Shown here: one piece after another, positions 52,093 to 61,388 of the stretch
How the letters are laid out: each line of letters opens with the position of its first letter
Numbering within the stretch: position 1 is the first letter of the stretch
Translations under genes and position numbers: made by a program
Source: Luminiphilus sp.
GTDB lineage: Bacteria; Pseudomonadota; Gammaproteobacteria; Pseudomonadales; Halieaceae
Assembly: GCA_012270045.1 (NCBI GenBank)
Contig: JAAXJC010000151.1
Location: 1-64,000, forward strand
DNA length: 64,000 nt
Direction: 5' to 3'
Notes under the pieces: model-generated
What the model was told of the DNA's origin: nothing
Database searches by the model: none
Seen by the model: only the letters and a program-made list of their open reading frames with translations

Positions 52093-53063
52093 TGCCGGTG
52101 GCCGCCGTTGTTGGAGGGGGCGTCATCGGCTCCGCCTGGGCGTCACGATTTCTGTTGCAGGGTTGGGACGTTGCTTTTCACGACCCGGCACCCAACTCGG
52201 AAGCGGTGCTGAATGGGGTACTGGCCAAAGCGCGCCGCTGGGTGCCCCAGGTCTATGACGACTTGCCGGAGGAGGGAACCCTGACCCTTTGCGCCAGCAT
52301 CGCCGAGGCGGTGACAGGCGCTGAATGGATCCAGGAATCCACCCCCGAGCGGCTGGAGATCAAGCGCGCTGTGCTGGCTGAGATCCAGGCTGCCTGTGCC
52401 GAAACGGCGATTGTCGCCTCATCCACCTCCGGCTTCATGCCCTCGGAGTTACAGGCCGACTCGATCCGCCCGGAACAGATACTGGTGGCCCACCCCTACA
52501 ATCCGGTGTACCTGCTGCCCATTGTCGAGTGTGTGCCCTCCGGGGTGGTGCCCGAGGCCACCATTGAACGTGCCGAAGCCATCCTGGGAGGCATCGGTAT
52601 GAAGCCCATTACCCTGCGTGCCGAGATACCCGCCCATGTCGGTGACCGACTGCTGGAGGCTGTCTGGCGCGAGGCCCTGTGGCTGATCAAGGATGGCGTT
52701 GCCACCACCGGCCAGATCGACGACATCATGACCCATGGCTTCGGACTGCGCTGGGCACAGAAGGGTCTGTTCGAGACCTACCGCACGGCGGGGGGCGAGG
52801 CCGGGATGAAGCATTTCCTGGAGCAGTTCGGGCCCTGCCTGCAATGGCCCTGGACCAAGCTAACCGATGTCCCGGACCTGGACGACAGCCTGATCGACAC
52901 CATTGTTCGGCAGTCCGATGCCCAGGCCGCCGGACGCTCAGTGAGTGAGCTGGAGGATGAGCGGGACGCCAATCTGGTCGCCATGTTGAAAGCCCTGAGG
53001 GGACAGGACAGCGCCGCGGGCGCCTTCCTCAATGATCTCGGCGCCGCAACGAGCAGCAGCTGA
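52092..53063 (+). CDS. lcdH: L-carnitine dehydrogenase
   Basis: A 323-residue NAD-dependent enzyme of the 3-hydroxyacyl-CoA dehydrogenase fold. The cofactor motif GGGVIG is near residue 8; the segments WIQESTPERL, SSTSGFMPSELQ, AHPYNPVYLLPIVE, LLEAVWREALWLIKDG and FGLRWAQKGLFETYRTAGGEAGMKHF follow L-carnitine dehydrogenase of pseudomonads and rhizobia almost throughout, which sets it apart from ordinary acyl-CoA dehydrogenases. It oxidises L-carnitine to 3-dehydrocarnitine. It is coupled to the BKACE gene by a one-base overlap, and its C-terminus is the usual length without a fused thioesterase. Confidence 0.9.
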   Translation: MPVAAVVGGGVIGSAWASRFLLQGWDVAFHDPAPNSEAVLNGVLAKARRWVPQVYDDLPEEGTLTLCASIAEAVTGAEWIQESTPERLEIKRAVLAEIQAACAETAIVASSTSGFMPSELQADSIRPEQILVAHPYNPVYLLPIVECVPSGVVPEATIERAEAILGGIGMKPITLRAEIPAHVGDRLLEAVWREALWLIKDGVATTGQIDDIMTHGFGLRWAQKGLFETYRTAGGEAGMKHFLEQFGPCLQWPWTKLTDVPDLDDSLIDTIVRQSDAQAAGRSVSELEDERDANLVAMLKALRGQDSAAGAFLNDLGAATSSS

Positions 53064-53116
53064 ATCAGGATAGCCGGGACGCCACCGATGGCGCCGGCAG
53101 CACTGCAGCAGCCACG

Positions 53117-54079
53117 TCAGTCCGGGAGCGTGCCCAGGTCAAAGCCGGTGGCAGTGGGCTGGGTGTCGGACCAGTTGGTGCGCCACACCTCCCGTGACAC
53201 CGCCCCCACTGGCACCGGGGCGCGATCGAAGCCCGGCTGCCGGTCCATCAGTGGCTGCACCAGGACATCGTGCCGGGGCACGATGAAGAACGGGAAGCTG
53301 TAGCGCTGGGCCCCGGATCGATTGACCACCTTGTGGGGCGTAGAGACAAAGTAGCCCCCGGACCACAGCTCCAGCAGGTCGCCGATGTTGACTACCAGTT
53401 CCCCGTCGCCTGGGTTCACCTCCAGCCAGTTGTCACTGCCCCTGGGTCGCAGCCACAGGCCGCCAACGGTATCCGGGAACAGCAGCGTGAGGGCGTCGGT
53501 ATCCTTGTGGGGATGAATCCCAAAGCCGTCCCGTTCCGGCGCCATGGGCGGGTAGTGCAGCAGGGTCATATTGGTCAGGGGTTGGTCGAACAGAGTTAGA
53601 AACCATGCCGGGTCAACCGCCATCATGCCGGCGATGAGGGTCAGCAGCCGCTGGCCCACCCCCTCGCAGGCCTGCCAGTAAGCCAGCACTGTCTCCCGCA
53701 ACCCCGGCGGCTGTTCTGGCCAGTGATTGGGGCCGTAGAGATCGCAGTGCGCGCAGATCGGATCGGAAGCGGCTATCTCCTGGTGTAGCTTGTAGCCCTC
53801 ATAGTGGTCGGCTTCGGTGCCCTCGGTGTTGGGAGAGAAGAAGCCCAGTGGGATGTAACCCCGGTAGTTGTCCGGGGTAATCGCGTCTCGCAGCTTGTCA
53901 TCCAGTGGCCGGGAAAAGTAGGCGGCCAACAGCGCCCGGAGGGCGGACACCTGGGCCGCGGGTATGCCATGGCCCCTAACCCGGACGAAGCCGACGGTGG
54001 TCAGGGCCTGCTCCAGCACAGGTGACACGCTGCAATCGCTGTCCCCGAGGTTAATGCTCGGGATGCTGTGCTCGGCCAT
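53117..54079 (-). CDS. Isopenicillin-N-synthase-like 2-oxoglutarate oxygenase
   Basis: A 320-residue Fe(II) oxygenase of the IPNS/DIN11 type. VGFVRVRGHGIP near 29-40 marks the DIOX_N domain. Metal ligands are His191-Lys-Asp193 (HPHKDTDALTLL) and His249 (STPHKVVN), with Arg259-x-Ser261 (RYS) for 2-oxoglutarate. Substrate unknown; family members hydroxylate amino acids, pyrimidines or hormone-like acids. ATG 54079 fits the family N-terminus; a longer frame to 54142 does not. It is convergent with the carnitine module and divergent from the phosphodiesterase. Confidence 0.87.
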   Translation of the reverse strand: MAEHSIPSINLGDSDCSVSPVLEQALTTVGFVRVRGHGIPAAQVSALRALLAAYFSRPLDDKLRDAITPDNYRGYIPLGFFSPNTEGTEADHYEGYKLHQEIAASDPICAHCDLYGPNHWPEQPPGLRETVLAYWQACEGVGQRLLTLIAGMMAVDPAWFLTLFDQPLTNMTLLHYPPMAPERDGFGIHPHKDTDALTLLFPDTVGGLWLRPRGSDNWLEVNPGDGELVVNIGDLLELWSGGYFVSTPHKVVNRSGAQRYSFPFFIVPRHDVLVQPLMDRQPGFDRAPVPVGAVSREVWRTNWSDTQPTATGFDLGTLPD

Positions 54080-54241
54080 GTTCCCCAGCCTCCAGTGTGC
54101 CCCGGGCCGTCCGCGGGGTGGCTGGCGGTGGCAGGGCGTCATGCCCCATCATGGTGGATCGGTTCGATTCCTGTAAAGCGCGGGTCGCCTTCGCTATTGC
54201 CCGGGCCGGGGGCATAATCCGCCCATAGATAGGGGTAAGCT

Positions 54242-55297
54242 ATGGCCATCGTCGACAGTGCCCGGGGCACCCGGAGGACATCCCATGCCGCCTTTCGTGT
54301 TCTGCGCGTCTCGGGTTGCTGCCTGCTGGGCCTTGTACTGCTGATGGTCCTGTCGGCGCCAGACCCGATGGCGGCCGCCACGGCGGCACCGGTGCCCAAG
54401 GCGGTGTTGGTGCTGGTCGATGGCGTTCCCGCCGATGTGATCGAGCGGGTTGCCACTCCCCATCTTGACGCCATTGCCGACCGGGGGGGCTATACCCCTG
54501 CGCAGGTGGGGGGCGCGGTGGGAACAGCGACCGAGACCCCTACCGTCTCGGCCCCCGGTTATATGAGCCTGCTCACCGGCACCTGGGCCAACAAGCACAG
54601 GGTCCGGGGCAACTACGATCTTGAACCCGATTACAGCTACTGGAGCCTGTTCCGACTGGCGAAGGCAGTGACACCAGCCCTGCAGACCGGGGTGTTTTCC
54701 ACCTGGACCGACAACCGCACGGTGCTGTTGGGTGCAGGTCTGGCCGAAACCGGGGGCCTGGCCATCGACCATGTCGCCGATGGCTTCGAACAGGACAGCT
54801 CGCGTTTCCCGCCCCTGGCAGACGACCGACATATCCAACAGATCGATCGACATGTCGCCGCCGAGGCGGCCCGGGTGCTGTCGGCCCATGGGCCTGATTT
54901 GTCCTGGGTTTATTTGCAATACACCGACGATGTCGGCCATGCCCTGGGTGACGGTCCTGAGTTCGATGCAGCGGTCGGCGTCATGGACGAACTGGTGGGA
55001 CAGATCTGGGATGCGGTGCAGCAGCGCCAGCATCGGAATGCTGAGGACTGGCTGGTACTGGTCACCACCGACCACGGCCGGGATGTTGCCACCGGCCGGG
55101 ATCACGGCGGGCAAAGTCCCCGGGAGCGCAGGATATGGATGGTGACCAACAGCGCCCGGCTCACTGATGATTTTCATGGGCAAGCGACCATAGTGGACAT
55201 CTATCCCTCGATCGCGGCCCATCTGGGGATCATCATTCCCCAGACCGTGGCCGCGGGGCTGGAGGGTCGTTCCTTTATAGCTCCAGCTGGAAATTAA
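54242..55297 (+). CDS. Exported alkaline-phosphatase-superfamily phosphodiesterase
   Basis: A 351-residue protein with a signal/anchor segment at about 20-45. The metal site of nucleotide pyrophosphatase/phosphodiesterases is present: VLVDG (first Asp), nucleophile in SAPGYMSLLTG, QYTDDVGHALG (Asp and His) and TTDHGR (Asp-His). ENPP-type enzymes cleave phosphodiesters, including choline-containing lipids and glycerophosphocholine. Next to choline dehydrogenase (180 bases downstream, same strand), release of choline from such a compound is attractive, but this is inference. The ATG at 54242 follows a short spacer from the divergent oxygenase. Confidence 0.82.
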   Translation: MAIVDSARGTRRTSHAAFRVLRVSGCCLLGLVLLMVLSAPDPMAAATAAPVPKAVLVLVDGVPADVIERVATPHLDAIADRGGYTPAQVGGAVGTATETPTVSAPGYMSLLTGTWANKHRVRGNYDLEPDYSYWSLFRLAKAVTPALQTGVFSTWTDNRTVLLGAGLAETGGLAIDHVADGFEQDSSRFPPLADDRHIQQIDRHVAAEAARVLSAHGPDLSWVYLQYTDDVGHALGDGPEFDAAVGVMDELVGQIWDAVQQRQHRNAEDWLVLVTTDHGRDVATGRDHGGQSPRERRIWMVTNSARLTDDFHGQATIVDIYPSIAAHLGIIIPQTVAAGLEGRSFIAPAGN

Positions 55298-55478
55298 GGG
55301 CGATTGGCGGTCGCGACGCATTGAGCCCGTGAGGTCCGGACACCTACACTGTGGCCTGGCGCGGGTGGAGTTCCGGGGCGAGTATGGGATTTTGTTTTGG
55401 CCGGGGCACTATCAACCGTGGACTATCCTGTCCGGGCCGACGGGGTACTGGGTTACCGAGCAGGGGGACTGAAGGCCT

Positions 55479-57200
55479 TTGACTGAGTTCGATTACATTG
55501 TGGTGGGGGCGGGCTCTGCCGGTTGTGTACTGGCCAACCGCCTCACCGAAGACGGCCGGCATTCGGTGTTGCTGATCGAAGCGGGTAAAGACGATCGCAG
55601 CCTGTTCATCCGCATGCCCACCGCCCTGTCGATCCCCATGAATACCCCCCGGTTCAATTGGGGTTTCTGGGGCCAGCCCGAACCCGGCCTGGACGGACGG
55701 CGCATGGACTGTGCACGGGGCAAGGTGCTGGGTGGCTCCTCGGCCATTAACGGCATGGTGTATGTCCGCGGCCATGCTGAAGATTTTGATGACTGGGCCC
55801 GGGACGGCGCGACCGGCTGGGGCTACGCCGACTGCCTGCCCTATTTCAAACGTGCGGAGCGCTGGATGGGGGGCGAGGATGCCTGGCGAGGTGGCTCGGG
55901 CCCGGTCGATACCTGCAATGGCAACAACATGAGCAACCCGCTTTACCGTGCCTTCATCGCTGCCGGTGATGAGGCGGGTTACGGTACCACCGAGGATTAC
56001 AACGGCTATCGCCAGGAGGGCTTCGGCCCCATGCACATGACAGTGCGCCGGGGAGAGCGCTGCTCAACCGACCTGGCGTACCTGGCACCGGCCCGGGGGC
56101 GACCGAACCTGACGGTGATTACCCAGGCGGAAGTAGACACCCTGCTGCTATCGGGACAGCGGGTGACGGGCGTGCGGTACCGGCACCGGGGTGATGTGGC
56201 AACTGCCCAGGCCCGCAGTGAGGTCATCCTCAGTGCTGGTTCCATCGGTTCCCCCACCATCCTGCAGCGCTCCGGTATCGGTCCGGCGCCGGTACTCGCC
56301 GGGGCCGGGGTGGCTCTGCAGCACGAACTGCCGGGTGTCGGCGAGAACCTGCAGGATCATCTCGAGGTGTATTTCCAGTACCGCTGCAAACTACCCATCA
56401 CCGTCAATGGTCATCTCGGTTGGCTGGCGAAGCTGCGTATCGGGGTCCAGTGGCTGTTGACCAAAACAGGGCTGGGTGCCACCAATCATTTTGAGTCCTG
56501 CGGCTTTATTCGTTCCCGGGCCGGACTCGCCGCCCCGGATGTCCAATACCATTTCCTGCCTGCGGCAATCCGCTATGACGGTCGGGCCGCCTTTGCCGGG
56601 CATGGCTTTCAGGTTCACGTGGGCCCCAACAAACCCGAAAGTCGCGGCACGGTACGTATCTCCGGACCCAATGCCGGGGATGAACCCCATATTCTTTTTA
56701 ATTACCTCGCCACCGACCGGGATCGGGCGGACTGGCGCAGCTGCCTGCGCCTGACCCGGGAGATCCTCCAGCAACCGGCACTGGATGCCTACCGGGCCGA
56801 GGAGATCCAGCCGGCGGTGGACCTCTCCGATGACGAAGCCCTGGACGCCTGGGTCAGGGCCAACGTCGAGACCGCTTACCACCCTTCCTGCTCCTGCAAA
56901 ATGGGTGCGGTGGATGACCCGATGGCGGTGGTCGATCCCGAATGTCGCGTGCGCGGTCTCGACGGTCTCAGGGTGGTGGACTCCTCGATCTTCCCGACTA
57001 TCCCCAACGGCAATCTCAATGCACCCACCATCATGGTCGCGGAGCGCGCTGCCGACCTGATACTGGGTAGGACCATGCTGCGCCAGGAGGTGGACGTCTG
57101 GCAGGCGCCCGAGTGGCAGCACCGCCAGCGCTCCGGCATTCCCCTGCGTCCGGTGCCGCCGGGGCCACCAGACCCGGGGCCTGAGGGCCGCTCACCGTGA
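55479..57200 (+). CDS. betA: Choline dehydrogenase
   Basis: A 573-residue GMC flavoprotein. GAGSAG at residues 10-15 binds [35 protein letters not shown]-like [21 protein letters not shown]-type [12 protein letters not shown] and the end [11 protein letters not shown] match E. coli BetA over the whole length. The His-Asn active-site pair lies in [10 protein letters not shown] and NGNLNAPT. BetA oxidises choline to betaine aldehyde (and on to betaine); no BetB is present in the window. TTG start with GAAGG ahead of it. Its C-terminal about 45 residues are Pro-rich and less conserved. The transporter gene begins inside its stop codon (GTGA). Confidence 0.9.
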   Translation: MTEFDYIVVGAGSAGCVLANRLTEDGRHSVLLIEAGKDDRSLFIRMPTALSIPMNTPRFNWGFWGQPEPGLDGRRMDCARGKVLGGSSAINGMVYVRGHAEDFDDWARDGATGWGYADCLPYFKRAERWMGGEDAWRGGSGPVDTCNGNNMSNPLYRAFIAAGDEAGYGTTEDYNGYRQEGFGPMHMTVRRGERCSTDLAYLAPARGRPNLTVITQAEVDTLLLSGQRVTGVRYRHRGDVATAQARSEVILSAGSIGSPTILQRSGIGPAPVLAGAGVALQHELPGVGENLQDHLEVYFQYRCKLPITVNGHLGWLAKLRIGVQWLLTKTGLGATNHFESCGFIRSRAGLAAPDVQYHFLPAAIRYDGRAAFAGHGFQVHVGPNKPESRGTVRISGPNAGDEPHILFNYLATDRDRADWRSCLRLTREILQQPALDAYRAEEIQPAVDLSDDEALDAWVRANVETAYHPSCSCKMGAVDDPMAVVDPECRVRGLDGLRVVDSSIFPTIPNGNLNAPTIMVAERAADLILGRTMLRQEVDVWQAPEWQHRQRSGIPLRPVPPGPPDPGPEGRSP

Positions 57201-58324
57201 CTCTTATCCTGTCGACAGCGATTCTGGTCACCACCCTGACCTCATTGGTGCTGGTCATCCGGTTTCGCAATACCCGAATCGAGGGCAGCGTTCCCGTGCC
57301 GGTGGTGACCTTCCTGGCGATCCTGTTTACCTCGGGGTTGGATGTCGGCCTGATCATGTTCCCCATGGTGGACTTCCAGACCTTCGCCAGTGAGCCCGAC
57401 TACGCCTTCGCCAACCCCCTGGCCCTGGAGTTCGGCTTCTGGGGTTTCCTGGTCTGGGGTTTTTATTTCCTGACCACCTTCTACTTCTGCATTGTCGAGC
57501 CCCGGCTGGGCCTGTTTGAAATTCCCGCCATAAAGTTCATCAACAACCTGACGATCATCGGCACCTGCGCTTTTACCGGCTACCTGTTCCTGCACTACCT
57601 GCCCGACTACATCAGCGGTATCCCGGACCCACTGCGTTACGGGGGTGTGGCTCTGGTGGTACTGGTGGCGGTGGTATCGAGCACCCACCTGCGTTTCGTT
57701 AAGGCCCTCAGCCTGGGCTCCACCGCCCTGTTCTTCCTGCTGATCCTGGGTGCCTTCCTGGCTTCGGGTGTCGGCCTCTCGGGTCTGGGGGGATCCCTGG
57801 CTGAACTGAGCGGTTACTTCGGGCAGCTGCACCGCTTCGTGTTGCCCATCAATGACTACCACGCCTTCTATCTGTTCTGGTGGTTCGCCTGGAGCATCAT
57901 GATCGGGCAGTTCGTGTCCCGGTTCGTCGGCGGCCTCACCGCCTGGCAGCTGTTGCTGGCGCTGTTGGTCGTGCCTTCCCTGCCGATCGCACTGTGGTTC
58001 GCAGTCCTGTACGGTTATTTCACCGGTGGCCTGGACGTCACCGGCGCGCTGGGTTGGGCCATGATCGCCGTCGGCGTGCTGTTCGTGGTCAATTCCCTGG
58101 ATTCGCTGACCCGCCTGTATACCCAGAACATCGGCCTGACCATAGAGCGTCTGGGCACCCCGGGTTATGTCGCAGTCAACTGGACCATACTCTTTGCCCT
58201 GGTTCTGGCCTTCCAGTTCACGCCGTTCAAGATCGAGTGGGTGGGACTGGTGGTGATCGGACTCTATGCCGCAGTCTATGCCCTGGTCTTCCTGCGCCGG
58301 GACCGGCTGGCGGCCAGTAGCTAG
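57197..58324 (+). CDS. Compact BCCT-like transporter
   Basis: A 375-residue membrane protein with about ten helices. I place it in the betaine/choline/carnitine transporter family from three stretches: [21 protein letters not shown] (39-59) aligns with the glycine-rich TM3 of BCCTs; [17 protein letters not shown] (81-97) with TM4; and [20 protein letters not shown] (224-243) with TM8, keeping the W-W-x2-W of the BetP aromatic box (Trp228, Trp229, Trp232). BCCTs are usually 500-700 residues; this lacks the first helix and C-terminal osmosensing tail. Its stop-overlap with betA predicts choline uptake. In TM3, Asp49 takes the place of the middle Gly. Confidence 0.65.
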   Translation: MTLILSTAILVTTLTSLVLVIRFRNTRIEGSVPVPVVTFLAILFTSGLDVGLIMFPMVDFQTFASEPDYAFANPLALEFGFWGFLVWGFYFLTTFYFCIVEPRLGLFEIPAIKFINNLTIIGTCAFTGYLFLHYLPDYISGIPDPLRYGGVALVVLVAVVSSTHLRFVKALSLGSTALFFLLILGAFLASGVGLSGLGGSLAELSGYFGQLHRFVLPINDYHAFYLFWWFAWSIMIGQFVSRFVGGLTAWQLLLALLVVPSLPIALWFAVLYGYFTGGLDVTGALGWAMIAVGVLFVVNSLDSLTRLYTQNIGLTIERLGTPGYVAVNWTILFALVLAFQFTPFKIEWVGLVVIGLYAAVYALVFLRRDRLAASS

Positions 58325-59613
58325 GGCGGGCTGCCGAGTCCGGTCAGGGCCTGGTAGGTGGCGACCTTCATGTCAAAGCGCAGGGCATCACCGTAGGGTG
58401 CTGCCATCACCTGGGTCATTAGGATGGCAATCAGGTCTTCCTGGGGGTCGATCCAGAATTTGGTGTTGGCCGCGCCGCCCCAGGAAAAGGCCCCCTTGGA
58501 TGAGATAACCCCGGTCTGCCCCGGGTCGGTAATGATCCCGAAGCCCAGACCGAAGGACTGTCCCGGGTACAGGTGGGAGTTGGGGTTTTCCGCAGCGCCC
58601 CGATCCCTGACCTCTGGAGACAAGTGATCCATGATCATGAACTGCACGGTCTTGGGGCCCAGGATTCGCGTGCCCTGGTAACTGCCGCCCCGCCGCAGCA
58701 TCTCGCAGAACACCCAGTAGTCCCGGGCGCTGGAAATCAGACCGCCGCCTCCTGAGAAAACCGCCACGTCGGTCACCGGTTGGGATGATTCTGGAGGTAT
58801 GGGTACGATGCGGCCCGCCTCGCTATTCCAGACATGGTTCGCGGCCAGCCGTTGCAGCTTGTCTTCGGGCACGTTGAAGAAGGTGTCGTGCATGCCCAGG
58901 GGCGCGAAGATCCGCGTCTGGAAAAAGGCCTCCAGGCTCATTCCCGAAATCCGCTCCACCAGCACGCCCAGGACATCGGTGGCGACGCTGTAGTGGTAGC
59001 GGCTGCCGGGCTCAAAGCGCAGGGGCAGGGCGGTCAGGCGGGCGATGAAATCGGCGCTGCTGGTGCTGTTGATCAGGTCGGCATCGCGATAGGCCTTGTC
59101 GACCGGGTCGGTGGGGTGCCAGCCATAGGTCAGCCCTGCGGTGTGGGTCATCAGGTTTTCAATGGTGATGGGCCGCTCGGGGTCTACCGGCTGGCCATCG
59201 CGGAGGATTTTGACTTCGGCGAATTCCGGCAGGTAGCGGTGCACTGGATCGTCCAGGTGGAACGCCCCCTCTTCGTACAGCATCATCGCGGCGACCGTGG
59301 TCACGGGCTTGGTCATGGAGTAGATCCGGAACAGGGTGTCGATGGCCATTGGTCGCGGGTCGTCCACGCCCAGCGTGCCCTGGGCGACAAGGTGCACCAG
59401 TTCACCGTGCCGGGCCACCAGGGTGACGGCCCCCGGAATTTTTTGGGCGGCGATGTCCCGCCGGACAAAGTCATCGATTTTCCCCAGGCGCTGGGGGGAA
59501 AAACCCAGTGCCTCGACCCTGTCCGGGTCCACCTCGGCGGCGACCGGCAGGCCGTGCAGGCCGAAGGCTAGGATCAGGCTTGCCAATAGTGGTTTCAGCT
59601 GCAATCGTGTCAT
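58321..59613 (-). CDS. Beta-lactamase-fold serine hydrolase (class C/EstB-like)
   Basis: A 430-residue exported hydrolase (signal peptide 1-26, cleavage near VAA). SxxK is Ser99-Met-Thr-Lys102; the Tyr is in RYHYSVATDVLG (Y-S-V); the third motif is FSWGGAANTKFWID. Such proteins are esterases or transacylases more often than beta-lactamases. Its 3' end overlaps the BCCT-like gene by four bases, tail to tail. It is next to a FAD oxidoreductase gene transcribed in the same direction, 70 bases upstream. Confidence 0.88.
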   Translation of the reverse strand: MTRLQLKPLLASLILAFGLHGLPVAAEVDPDRVEALGFSPQRLGKIDDFVRRDIAAQKIPGAVTLVARHGELVHLVAQGTLGVDDPRPMAIDTLFRIYSMTKPVTTVAAMMLYEEGAFHLDDPVHRYLPEFAEVKILRDGQPVDPERPITIENLMTHTAGLTYGWHPTDPVDKAYRDADLINSTSSADFIARLTALPLRFEPGSRYHYSVATDVLGVLVERISGMSLEAFFQTRIFAPLGMHDTFFNVPEDKLQRLAANHVWNSEAGRIVPIPPESSQPVTDVAVFSGGGGLISSARDYWVFCEMLRRGGSYQGTRILGPKTVQFMIMDHLSPEVRDRGAAENPNSHLYPGQSFGLGFGIITDPGQTGVISSKGAFSWGGAANTKFWIDPQEDLIAILMTQVMAAPYGDALRFDMKVATYQALTGLGSPP

Positions 59614-59683
59614 GGCTTTATGCCGTCTCCCTGTTTGTCCCGGCCGGTCCCCCGGCTCCCTGTGTTGCCCCGTTGGCCGGGGG

Positions 59684-61042
59684 TCAATGGATGCGTACCG
59701 CCTGGCGTTTCAGTTCCCGCTGGATATCAGCCACCGGAAGTTCGTCGAAGTCCCGGTCCATCTTGACGGCGAGGGCGGCGGCCACACCGGCACCCTGGCC
59801 GGTGACGGTACAGCACATCATGTTGCGTGTGGCGGCGTGGCTGACCCTGTCACCACCGGTTATGCGGCCGGCACAGATCAGGTGCCGGACTCCCTTGGGC
59901 AACAAGGTGCGGTAGGGCAACTGGAAGTAACGACCGGTGGTGGGCAGGATCAGGATGCCGTAGCCGTCGATGAATTCCGGGAAGATGCCAATGCTGTCTT
60001 CAAAGCGACCTTGTTCCCGAACATCGTGCTCGGTCATGTTGTAACGGGCATCTATTTTCCGGGTGTCCCGTATGCCCAGGGTCATGCCGAAGTTACGCAG
60101 CTTGGCACCCTCGCAGCCCGGCATGAAGCGTTTCAGGGCTTCGATGGCCATCATTGCCTGCTGGCGACCCTCCATCTCGCCCCGGGTCAGGTGGTCCGGG
60201 TTGGTACCGTCATAGCCCAGCAGATGCACGAGATTGAGATAGGTGAGATCGCCGGTGTCGTAGATCGCGCCCCAGGTGCCGGCAATCGTGTCCAGGTTCT
60301 CGGGGATCAGGCCGCTGGCCCGGGCCTGCTCGAAAGGCTTGCGCAGGAACGGCGAGAACATCTCGTCCTCTTTGCCGGCGGTCTCCACCGTCCACTGGCC
60401 GTAGGCCCAGTCCCGGTAGGTTTGGGGGTCGGCTTTTACCTGCTCTATAAAACGGGTTTTGTTGACCCCCGACATGGAAAACATCACCGAGGTGCCGATC
60501 ATGTCCTCAGGGGCTTGCTTGATGGTGGGCGCCCCCGCCCGGTGCACGACATCGCCGTCCCCGGTAGCGTCCACCACCCGTTTGGCCCGAATCGCCTCTC
60601 GGCCCGCCTTGCTCTCGACGATGGCGCCGGCGACCCGATCACCATCCATCAGAGGGGCGACGAACAGGCGGTGCAGCATGGGGGTGACCCCGGTTTCGGT
60701 CACCAGGGTGTCCGCTACCCATTTGAAGGCCTCGCCGTCGATGGCGTGGCTGTCGGACTGGGGCTCCTCCACTGCGGCGCCGGCGGCAATGGCCCGCTGT
60801 TCAAATTCGATGCCTAGGCCCTCACTGTCCACGGTGTGCTCGTGGCGGTACCAGGCGAAGCCCTCGACACCCACCGCCGTGATGTTGCCCCCGAAACAGC
60901 CAAAGCGCTCCAGAAGGGTCACCTGGACCCCGGCCCGCGCTGCGGCGAGGGCGGCCGCGAGGCCCCCGGGGCCCGAACCGACCACCAGCACCTCGGTTTC
61001 GTGGATCACCGGCACTCGTCTGGCGGGTTCATCAATATGCAT
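59684..61042 (-). CDS. FAD-dependent oxidoreductase (FAD_oxidored family)
   Basis: A 452-residue flavoprotein. The dinucleotide fold starts at about residue 18 (VLVVGSGPGGLAAALAAARAG) with ERFGCFGGN flavin-binding and VVDATGDGDVVHRAG motif, and ends in ICAGRITGGDRVSHAATRNM. These are characteristic of the fumarate-reductase-like 'FAD_oxidored' family, sometimes wrongly named xanthan lyases. Substrate unknown; relatives in marine bacteria are often near sugar or organic acid genes. The upstream 346-base gap contains the divergent promoter of the next receptor. Confidence 0.85.
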   Translation of the reverse strand: MHIDEPARRVPVIHETEVLVVGSGPGGLAAALAAARAGVQVTLLERFGCFGGNITAVGVEGFAWYRHEHTVDSEGLGIEFEQRAIAAGAAVEEPQSDSHAIDGEAFKWVADTLVTETGVTPMLHRLFVAPLMDGDRVAGAIVESKAGREAIRAKRVVDATGDGDVVHRAGAPTIKQAPEDMIGTSVMFSMSGVNKTRFIEQVKADPQTYRDWAYGQWTVETAGKEDEMFSPFLRKPFEQARASGLIPENLDTIAGTWGAIYDTGDLTYLNLVHLLGYDGTNPDHLTRGEMEGRQQAMMAIEALKRFMPGCEGAKLRNFGMTLGIRDTRKIDARYNMTEHDVREQGRFEDSIGIFPEFIDGYGILILPTTGRYFQLPYRTLLPKGVRHLICAGRITGGDRVSHAATRNMMCCTVTGQGAGVAAALAVKMDRDFDELPVADIQRELKRQAVRIH

Positions 61043-61388
61043 GGCGCGCTTTCCCTGTTGCCGGCTAGCCTAGGTGCCGAGTCAAATGTTGTGACGGCGC
61101 AGCCATGCTACACGCTTTTGTGATCTATCGGCGCACCCCTGGGGGGCCGGTTAGAGGCACTCACCGCCAGTCCCCGCTGACCGGGCCCTTCATGGTCCAG
61201 GGTCAGCCCGCCGCCGGGTTGGCATGTCCCGATGGGTGAAAATCAACAGGGGTTAGCGATTGATTTCGGTTCTCCATTGGGTTTAGATGCAAAAAAAACC
61301 GACTAAGGCGGCTGCCGCTGCCTGTCACTTAAAAAAGCCGGTATGGGCACAAAGCCCGGGACACCGGCCCTACAGGGGGAGCTACGTT
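61043..61388. other. 346-base divergent intergenic region with a candidate promoter
   Basis: No gene is visible between the FAD oxidoreductase (minus strand) and the TonB receptor (plus strand). A good sigma-70-like promoter for the receptor is TTGATT at 61260-61265 and TTAGAT at 61283-61288 with a 17-base spacer, giving a leader of about 95 bases that starts in an A-rich tract (AAAAAAAAC). The minus-strand promoter is not obvious. Confidence 0.4.
61260..61288 (+). promoter_or_regulatory. Candidate promoter for the second TonB receptor
   Basis: TTGATT, 17 bases, TTAGAT. Both boxes match four of six consensus bases and the spacing is optimal. Read by eye only; no transcription evidence. Confidence 0.4.

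Noticed and set aside
54194-55321. Minus-strand frame of 375 codons opposite the phosphodiesterase
   Set aside because: No homology or signal; the plus strand carries a full metal-site pattern.
59336-60817. Plus-strand frame of 493 codons across two minus-strand genes
   Set aside because: It spans the intergenic gap and opposes two well-supported genes; it lacks any domain.
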